DNA from: an uncultured Bacteroidota bacterium
GTDB taxonomy: Bacteria > Bacteroidota > Bacteroidia > Flavobacteriales > Flavobacteriaceae
Direction: 5' to 3'
Assembly: GCA_902517365.1 (NCBI GenBank)
Contig: CABYCA010000028.1
Coordinates: 1 to 6,280, forward strand
Length of the DNA stretch: 6,280 nucleotides
Made by a program: the position numbers and the translations under genes. Shown here one piece after another: positions 5,125 through 6,280 of this stretch. Position 1 is the stretch's first letter; each line of letters starts with the position of its first letter. The notes beneath the pieces are model-generated. The model had not been told where the DNA came from, searched no databases, and was given only the letters and a program-made list of their open reading frames with translations.

Positions 5125-6201
5125 ATGAGTGAAAAAGTAAGGGTTCTTGTTATTGGATGTGGAAATATGGGAGCATCTCATGCTTCAGCATATCACAGTC
5201 ATCCAGGATTTGAAATATGTGGACTAGTCTCAAGAGGAAACAGTAAGGACATTTTAAATACTTCTTTAAAAAGTAATTACAATACTTTTTCAGATTATAA
5301 GCAGGCAATATTTGAGACTAATCCTGATGCAGTTTGTATCTCAACATATCCTGATACTCATGAGGAAATATCTTTACATGCACTTGAGAATCACTGTCAT
5401 ATTTTCCTAGAAAAACCTATTGCTGCTGATTTAATTGGTTCAAGAAAGATTATAGATAAAGCTGAAGAAGTAAATAAAAAGTTAGTAGTAGGATACATAC
5501 TAAGACATCATCCAATTTGGAAAGAATTTATTAAGGAATCAAAAAAATTAGGAAATCCTGTAGCTATGAGAATGAATCTTAACCAACAAAGCTCTGGTGA
5601 AACTTGGGATGTTCATAAAAACCTCCTTGCATCTTTGAGTCCTATTGTTGACTGTGGTGTTCATTATTTGGATGTTATGTGTCAAATTACAGAGTCAAAA
5701 CCAATTAGTGTATCTGCTATTGGTGTCAGGCTTTCAGATGAGATTCCTAATGATAATTACAACTATGGTCAACTTCAAATAAGGTTTGAAGATGGCTCAG
5801 TAGGTTGGTATGAAGCTGGTTGGGGACCGATGATAAGTGAAACAGCTTTCTTTGTTAAAGATGTTATAGGTCCAAAAGGTTCTGTATCCATTGTTTCAGA
5901 CGATGATACTTTTAAGAAAGACTCTGATAACCTAGAAAATCATACAAAAAATAATTGTCTTAAAATACACAGTTCAAAATTAGATTCTGACCATAATTTT
6001 ATATCACCTAATAGAAAGATTGTCTACGATGAGGATCCCTCTCATCAGGATTTGTGTAACTATGAACAAGAATATTTCTTCAAATCTATTTCCGAGGATA
6101 TTGATTTGAAATCTCATATGGAAGACGCGTATAAAAGTCTTCAAATTGCTCTTTCTTGTGATGAAGCTGTTAAAAAAGGTAAAACAGTATTCTTAGATTA
6201 A
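5125..6201 (+). CDS. Cytoplasmic Gfo/Idh/MocA family oxidoreductase
   Basis: 358 residues, with no signal peptide. The N-terminal Rossmann domain carries VLVIGCGNMGASHA (7-20) with the GxGxxG loop at 11-16, then STYPDTHEE (73-81) and the family motif EKP (96-98), where Lys97 is the presumed catalytic-site lysine. The C-terminal domain has DCGVHYLDVM (176-185), the D-x-G-x-H-x-x-D pattern with His180 and Asp183, and a glycine- and aromatic-rich strand SVGWYEAGWGP (225-235). Length is ordinary for the family. Members are NAD(P)-dependent dehydrogenases of sugars, inositols and related compounds; which one this uses cannot be read from the sequence. It resembles the Tat-exported oxidoreductase in the window only at fold and motif level, so the two are not a recent duplication. 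Its TAA shares TTAA (6198-6201) with the stop of the convergent gene at the right edge. Confidence 0.93.
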   Translation: MSEKVRVLVIGCGNMGASHASAYHSHPGFEICGLVSRGNSKDILNTSLKSNYNTFSDYKQAIFETNPDAVCISTYPDTHEEISLHALENHCHIFLEKPIAADLIGSRKIIDKAEEVNKKLVVGYILRHHPIWKEFIKESKKLGNPVAMRMNLNQQSSGETWDVHKNLLASLSPIVDCGVHYLDVMCQITESKPISVSAIGVRLSDEIPNDNYNYGQLQIRFEDGSVGWYEAGWGPMISETAFFVKDVIGPKGSVSIVSDDDTFKKDSDNLENHTKNNCLKIHSSKLDSDHNFISPNRKIVYDEDPSHQDLCNYEQEYFFKSISEDIDLKSHMEDAYKSLQIALSCDEAVKKGKTVFLD

Positions 6202-6280
6202 AAGAATCTTTCTTTAATTTCCACTGCTATAATAATGGCAAAAATTAACGCTAATGTTCCTATGAAAATTCCTCCTACAC
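6198..6280 (-). CDS. C-terminal end of an unidentified membrane protein, 5' part outside the window
   Basis: On the - strand the frame is open from 6278 to a TAA at 6200-6198 and encodes 26 residues. They start VGGIFIGTLALIF, continue hydrophobic to about residue 19, and end in the charged tail EIKERFF. This is the pattern of a last transmembrane helix with a short tail after it. The interlocked stop with the neighbouring gene supports a real coding end, because it repeats the arrangement at 3742-3745. The family cannot be recognised from so short a fragment; the frame could be spurious, but an uninterrupted hydrophobic helix followed by a basic tail is unlikely by chance. Confidence 0.55.
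   Translation of the reverse strand, partial: VGGIFIGTLALIFAIIIAVEIKERFF

Noticed and set aside
5056..5181. A longer OmpA-family reading frame starting at 5181, adding 42 residues at the N-terminus
   Set aside because: The ATG at 5055 begins a standard signal peptide, while the extension has no signal character and overlaps the divergent oxidoreductase gene by 57 bases.

Overview
The window looks like chromosomal DNA from a streamlined, AT-rich member of the Bacteroidota, most likely a marine Flavobacteriia-type lineage. This rests on four things: low GC throughout; A-rich leaders with no Shine-Dalgarno sequence before any start codon; a family mix typical of the phylum (Tat-exported Gfo/Idh/MocA protein, DUF3089 lipoprotein, OmpA protein with thrombospondin type 3 repeats, lipoprotein Cu/Zn superoxide dismutase); and two TAnnTTTG hexamer matches, the Bacteroidota -7 promoter consensus. 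The species is not identifiable by eye.

Layout, left to right: the 3' part of a PlsC-like acyltransferase (+, cut by the left edge); a Cu/Zn superoxide dismutase lipoprotein, sodC (-); a DUF3089 alpha/beta-hydrolase-like lipoprotein (+); a Tat-exported Gfo/Idh/MocA oxidoreductase (+); an OmpA-family outer membrane protein (-); a cytoplasmic Gfo/Idh/MocA oxidoreductase (+); and the last 26 codons of a membrane protein (-, cut by the right edge). Seven genes switch strand five times, yet only 140 bases in total lie between them. Two convergent pairs share their stop codons inside one TTAA tetranucleotide. No intergenic stretch reaches 300 bases; the longest, 5056-5124, is 69 bases.

Most products act in the envelope or periplasm: lipid acylation, surface or periplasmic superoxide removal, a lipoprotein hydrolase, an exported NAD(P)-type oxidoreductase, and an outer-membrane-to-peptidoglycan anchor. 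The only plausible co-transcribed pair is the DUF3089 gene plus the Tat-exported oxidoreductase (34-base gap). The two Gfo/Idh/MocA proteins may handle sugars or sugar-like compounds in different compartments, but the window holds no transporter, glycosidase or regulator that would fix a substrate.

I see no mobile element, CRISPR array, tRNA, rRNA or clear defence or biosynthetic system. The points most worth checking are the missing zinc-ligand aspartate and the surface-export-like signal of SodC, the non-canonical acyltransferase motifs, and the interlocked stop codons.
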